This document shows positions 6,684 through 8,786 of a DNA stretch of 8,786 bases, piece after piece (position 1 is the first letter of the stretch; every line of letters starts with the position of its first letter). The DNA is from Candidatus Omnitrophota bacterium (lineage in GTDB: Bacteria; Omnitrophota; Gorgyraeia; Gygaellales; Profunditerraquicolaceae). A program made the translations under genes and the position numbers. The stretch is taken from assembly GCA_016867005.1 (NCBI GenBank), contig VGKM01000043.1, positions 1 to 8,786 of the forward strand, given 5' to 3'. Under the pieces are notes generated by a model, which ran no database searches, was not told the origin of the DNA, and worked only from the letters and a program-made list of their open reading frames with translations.

Positions 6684-7438
6684 TAATCCAGGCCGCAAAA
6701 AGTATATTATTCTCCCTTCAATTCTTGACAGTATTGCCAATCCGCTTTAAGAAAGTCGATAAGGAAATGGCTGCAGATTCATTAATATTCTTTCCGCTTT
6801 CCGGGGCGGTTATTGGGTTACTTTTGATTTTATTATTCAATGCCCTTTTTATATGCAATTTTTCTTTTCTTACGATAGACATCATAGTTATCGTTGCGCT
6901 TATAATCCTGACCGGAGGAATCCACCTTGATGGCTTATCGGATACTTTTGACGCCTTTTTCAGCGCTAAAAAAAAAGAAGAAATACTACTTTTGATGCGC
7001 GACCCTCATGCCGGCGTTATGGGCACCCTTGCTGTAATCAGCGTATTGCTTTTAAAGATCGGCCTCTTATATTCGGCTGATTTTCGGTCATCCGGGATTT
7101 CTTTATTTTTAATGTGTGTATTAAGCCGCTGGGCAATCGTTCTTTTAATGTGCTTCTTTCCTTACGCGCGGAAAGAAGGTAAAGCAAAAGAATTCATCGA
7201 AGGGGCAAAGTTCAATAAGTTCGTTTTATCTACTTTTCTTTGTATTGTGCTTGTCTTTGTATTTTCAAAAACAACAGGCCTCATTATTATGGCCTTTATA
7301 GGGTTGGTTACATATTTTTTCGGAAAGTTCTCACAAAACAAGATCGGCGGCATTACCGGAGATATCATCGGGGCAACAAATGAGATCAACGAAGTGCTGG
7401 TTTTGCTAAGCATAAATATATTAGAAAGGATTAACTAA
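6680..7438 (+). CDS. cobS: Adenosylcobinamide-GDP ribazoletransferase (cobalamin synthase)
   Basis: An integral inner-membrane enzyme that joins adenosylcobinamide-GDP to alpha-ribazole (or its phosphate), completing the nucleotide loop. The 252-residue protein has several hydrophobic segments and the family's diagnostic motifs: QFLTVLPIR near the N-terminus (14-22), FFPLSGAVIG (37-46), TGGIHLDGLSDTFDAFFS (78-95, acidic residues thought to bind metal), LLMRDPHAGVMGTLA (104-118) and the C-terminal GGITGDIIGATNEINEV. The ATG overlaps the cobT stop by four bases with only a weak AGAAAGAA site ahead, so translation is probably coupled. Together with CobU, CobT and CobC it completes a nucleotide-loop assembly set. 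Confidence 0.95.
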   Translation: MIIQAAKSILFSLQFLTVLPIRFKKVDKEMAADSLIFFPLSGAVIGLLLILLFNALFICNFSFLTIDIIVIVALIILTGGIHLDGLSDTFDAFFSAKKKEEILLLMRDPHAGVMGTLAVISVLLLKIGLLYSADFRSSGISLFLMCVLSRWAIVLLMCFFPYARKEGKAKEFIEGAKFNKFVLSTFLCIVLVFVFSKTTGLIIMAFIGLVTYFFGKFSQNKIGGITGDIIGATNEINEVLVLLSINILERIN

Positions 7439-8112
7439 TGAGCAAGAAAAGCGCTATCTCATCCTGGAGCGGCGGCAAAGACAGCTGTTTGGCCTGTTAT
7501 AAAGCCATGCTGCAAGGATACCAGGTTGATTATCTGCTTAATTTTATATCTTCTGATTCAAAACGAGGGTGTTTCCACGGGATTGAGTCGGGGTTAATGA
7601 AACTTCAGGCTGAATCAATAGGGATACAATTGATACAAAAAGAGGTAACCGCTGACATGAAAAAATACGAAGAAGAATTTAAGGATGCGGTCAGGGCCCT
7701 TGCGGGAAACGAAATAAAACAAATGGTTTTTGGGGACATTTTTTTGTTAGACCAAGTCAACTGGGTCGAGCGGGTTTGCGGCGATATCGGGATCACCCCT
7801 GTTGAGCCCCTTTGGAATAATAAGCCGGAGGACATCGTAAACGAGTTTCTTGATTCAGGTTTCGAAGCGGTAATCGTAAGTGCTCAGGCAGAAAAATTAG
7901 GCAAAGAATTCATCGGCAGGCATATTGATAAAAAATTAATCTGCGAGCTCAAAGAAAGGAGGGTTTGCCCCTGTGGAGAAAACGGGGAATTTCACACACT
8001 TGTTATAGATGGGCCGATCTTTAAGAAACGCATCGAGATCACTAAAGCAGATCCCATACTTAAGGAAGGTTTTTGGAAACATTGGTTTTTGGATATCAAA
8101 GAATATAATTAA
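7438..8112 (+). CDS. DUF71/COG2102 PP-loop ATPase, B12-salvage-associated subgroup (diphthine--ammonia ligase homologue)
   Basis: A 224-residue ATP-pyrophosphatase fold protein. The PP-loop SGGKDS is at residues 11-16 in the context SSWSGGKDSCLACYKA. Other family blocks are CFHGIESGLMKLQAESIGI, FGDIFLLDQVNWVERVC with the following GITPVEPLW, and CGENGEFHT (179-187) with DGPIF. Archaeal and eukaryotic relatives include Dph6, which amidates diphthine on EF-2. Bacteria lack diphthamide, so automatic naming as diphthine--ammonia ligase would be misleading here. Comparative genomics of DUF71 has linked some bacterial members to B12 salvage, and this gene fits: it is the last gene of a B12 operon, with a TAATG overlap with cobS and AAAGGA at 7425-7430. 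The fold suggests ATP-dependent activation of a carboxylate, perhaps a corrinoid side chain, but the reaction is not known to me. Confidence 0.88.
   Translation: MSKKSAISSWSGGKDSCLACYKAMLQGYQVDYLLNFISSDSKRGCFHGIESGLMKLQAESIGIQLIQKEVTADMKKYEEEFKDAVRALAGNEIKQMVFGDIFLLDQVNWVERVCGDIGITPVEPLWNNKPEDIVNEFLDSGFEAVIVSAQAEKLGKEFIGRHIDKKLICELKERRVCPCGENGEFHTLVIDGPIFKKRIEITKADPILKEGFWKHWFLDIKEYN
8082..8109 (+). promoter_or_regulatory. Probable promoter for btuB leader inside the 3' end of the DUF71 gene
   Basis: A perfect -10 box TATAAT (8104-8109) encodes the final Tyr-Asn of the DUF71 protein, and a partial -35 box TTGGTT (8082-8087, three of six matches) lies 16 bases upstream. Transcription would start near 8116, right at the outer helix of the second riboswitch (8118). 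This is the same spacing logic as the first promoter. The weak -35 keeps confidence moderate; read-through from the operon is an alternative. Confidence 0.55.
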
Positions 8113-8117
8113 ACCGA

Positions 8118-8266
8118 GTAAACGAAGGAAGTTCCGGTGAGATCCCGGATGTCCTGACAAGCTATTGCTAGCTGTCGGGATCCCGATCCGACTGATTGAT
8201 GGTTGTATCGGGGCTGCCGCGCAACGGTAATTGCCTAAATAGGCATTAGCCCGGTCGATCGTTTAC
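8118..8266 (+). promoter_or_regulatory. Divergent cobalamin-riboswitch-like leader upstream of btuB
   Basis: A perfect eight-base-pair outer helix pairs GTAAACGA (8118-8125) with TCGTTTAC (8259-8266). Inside it, AAGGAA precedes P4: TCCGG (8133-8137) pairs with CCGGA (8145-8149) around loop TGAGATC, nearly identical to the P4 loop of the first riboswitch. The core GGCTGCCGCGCAACGGTAA (8212-8230) resembles the GCTG...CGCGCA.CGGTAA core I recall from the E. coli btuB leader. A small TGCC-TAAATA-GGCA hairpin (8232-8245) and TTAGCCC follow. The classical B12 box AGCCAGGAGACCTGCC is not present; only AGCCCG remains. About 63 bases with two hairpins separate P4 from the core, whereas in the first riboswitch they are adjacent. 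It may be a compact class II type or a damaged one. Its position before btuB supports the call. Confidence 0.72.
8153..8213 (+). repeat. Two tandem hairpins inserted within the second riboswitch core
   Basis: Hairpin one pairs CCTGAC (8153-8158) with GTCGGG (8174-8179) and AGCTA (8160-8164) with TAGCT (8169-8173), with one bulged A. Hairpin two pairs TCCCGAT (8181-8187) with ATCGGGG (8207-8213) and continues inward through CGACT/GGTTG after one mismatch. TCGGGATCCCGA (8175-8186) is itself a 12-base palindrome bridging them. GATCCCG occurs at 8141-8147 and again at 8179-8185, flanking the first hairpin as direct repeats. This looks like a small palindromic repeat element or an expanded peripheral helix. 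Whether it recurs in the genome cannot be seen here. Confidence 0.5.
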
Positions 8267-8287
8267 CGCAAGGGAAGTACCTTCGCG
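8267..8287 (+). promoter_or_regulatory. Hairpin before the btuB ribosome-binding site, possible expression platform
   Basis: CGCAAGG (8267-8273) pairs with CCTTCGCG (8280-8287, one bulged C) around a six-base loop GAAGTA, immediately 3' of the riboswitch outer helix. The CCTT at 8280-8283 could instead pair with AAGG of the btuB ribosome site (AAGGAG, 8298-8303). No T-run follows, so a translational switch is more likely than termination. This is inferred from pairing only. Confidence 0.45.
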
Positions 8288-8309
8288 ATTGAGGGAAAAG
8301 GAGAATAGA

Positions 8310-8786
8310 ATGAAATTTATTGGCGCATTTACTAAATTATTATTTTCTGTTTTATTGATTGCCTCCTGCCTGGCCAGGCAGGCATATAGCCAAGAGGAAG
8401 ATGTGTTGCTGGAAAAAATAGTAGTTACGCCGTCTAGGACTTCTGAGAATATAAAAGGGACGACAAGCGATGTTTCCGTATTCAGCAGTGAAGAAATAAG
8501 CCAGGAGAACGAAGTCGAAGTTAAGGATGTCATAAAAGAAACAATAGGTTTAGACCTGGTGCAAACAGGAAGTTTCGGCGGGACGACTTCAGTATTCTTG
8601 CGAGGCATGAATTCAGGGCAATCAAGAATAATGATCGATAATATCCGGGTATATGACCCGATTGACGCAAATGCCTCATATAATATGGCCCACCTTGGTG
8701 TCGGTAATATTGACCGTATAGAAATCGTCAGAGGGCCGCAAAGCGTGCTTTATGGCTCTGATGCAATGGGCGGCGTGATCAATGTT
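8310..8786 (+). CDS. btuB: TonB-dependent outer-membrane cobalamin receptor, BtuB-like (N-terminal part, runs off window)
   Basis: The first 159 codons of a TonB-dependent receptor; the beta-barrel lies beyond the window. A strong AAGGAG (8298-8303) lies six bases before ATG 8310. Residues 1 to about 27 form a signal peptide (MKFIGAFTKLLFSVLLIAS, then a region ending AYSQ). A cysteine at residue 20 is not in a good lipobox, and an outer-membrane barrel would not need one. EKIVVTPSRT (residues 36-45) is the TonB box region, as in BtuB's VVTANR. The plug domain follows: SVFSSEEI, DVIKETIGLDLVQTG, TSVFLRGMNSGQSRIMIDN, DRIEIVRGPQSVLYGSDAMGGVINV. TonB-dependent receptors share this plug, so the B12 substrate rests on the BtuFCD operon upstream and the riboswitch-like leader. 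An 18-base palindrome lies within the signal-peptide codons. Confidence 0.88.
   Translation, partial: MKFIGAFTKLLFSVLLIASCLARQAYSQEEDVLLEKIVVTPSRTSENIKGTTSDVSVFSSEEISQENEVEVKDVIKETIGLDLVQTGSFGGTTSVFLRGMNSGQSRIMIDNIRVYDPIDANASYNMAHLGVGNIDRIEIVRGPQSVLYGSDAMGGVINV
8365..8382 (+). repeat. 18-base perfect palindrome in the btuB signal-peptide codons
   Basis: CCTGCCTGGCCAGGCAGG reads the same on both strands and encodes part of SCLARQA at the end of the signal peptide. It is much more GC-rich than its surroundings, and in RNA it would form a stable, nearly loopless stem or a dimer contact about 55 bases after the start codon. It resembles short GC-rich palindromes that spread in some genomes, but only one copy is visible in this window. 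Confidence 0.6.

Noticed and set aside
7438..8112. Diphthine--ammonia ligase as the literal function
   Set aside because: Diphthamide is absent from bacteria, and the operon context is B12 salvage; only the fold and family are retained.
445..8608. Open frames on the - strand (for example 445-867, 2158-2499, 6020-6322, 8246-8608)
   Set aside because: Each lies opposite a well-supported + strand gene or the btuB leader, shows no recognisable domain, and has no ribosome site or promoter of its own that I could see.
1..8786. CRISPR array, tRNA, rRNA or transposase
   Set aside because: No regularly spaced repeats, cloverleaf, rRNA-like stretch or transposase motif was seen.

Overview
The window is a vitamin B12 (cobalamin) uptake and salvage locus. 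All genes are on the + strand and are tightly packed. The host looks like a Gram-negative (diderm) bacterium of moderate to low G+C: it carries a lipid A-type acyltransferase and a TonB-dependent outer-membrane receptor. The compact, AT-leaning genes, many with overlapping starts and stops, would fit an uncultured phylum such as Omnitrophota or a relative. That placement is an impression, not something the sequence proves.

Layout. (1) Positions 1-1635 hold the 3' end of a LpxL/HtrB-family acyltransferase, a family 2 glycosyltransferase and a CobO/BtuR-type corrinoid adenosyltransferase, joined by 4-base stop/start overlaps. (2) Positions 1643-1891 form a regulatory leader: a near-perfect sigma-70 promoter, a cobalamin riboswitch with a clear B12 box, and an intrinsic terminator just before btuF. 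(3) Positions 1898-8112 are an eight-gene operon. It encodes the ABC importer BtuF-BtuC-BtuD, then CobC, CobU, CobT and CobS, which assemble the nucleotide loop, and ends with a DUF71/COG2102 PP-loop ATPase. (4) Positions 8082-8309 hold a second promoter, placed in the end of the DUF71 gene, and a second, divergent cobalamin-riboswitch-like leader with two extra hairpins in its core. (5) From 8310 to the window edge is the start of a BtuB-like TonB-dependent receptor.

How it works together. BtuB would bring corrinoids across the outer membrane, BtuF would bind them in the periplasm, and BtuCD would pump them into the cytoplasm. CobO would adenosylate them. CobU activates adenosylcobinamide to the GDP form, CobT makes alpha-ribazole phosphate from a benzimidazole base, CobS joins the two, and CobC removes the phosphate. 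No corrin-ring synthesis gene is visible, so this stretch encodes scavenging and remodelling rather than de novo synthesis. The two leaders suggest separate B12 feedback on the uptake/assembly operon (premature termination) and on the receptor (probably translation).

The points most worth a second look are the rearranged second riboswitch, the DUF71 enzyme of unproven reaction, an 18-base perfect palindrome inside the btuB signal-peptide codons, and the unusual Q-loop of BtuD.
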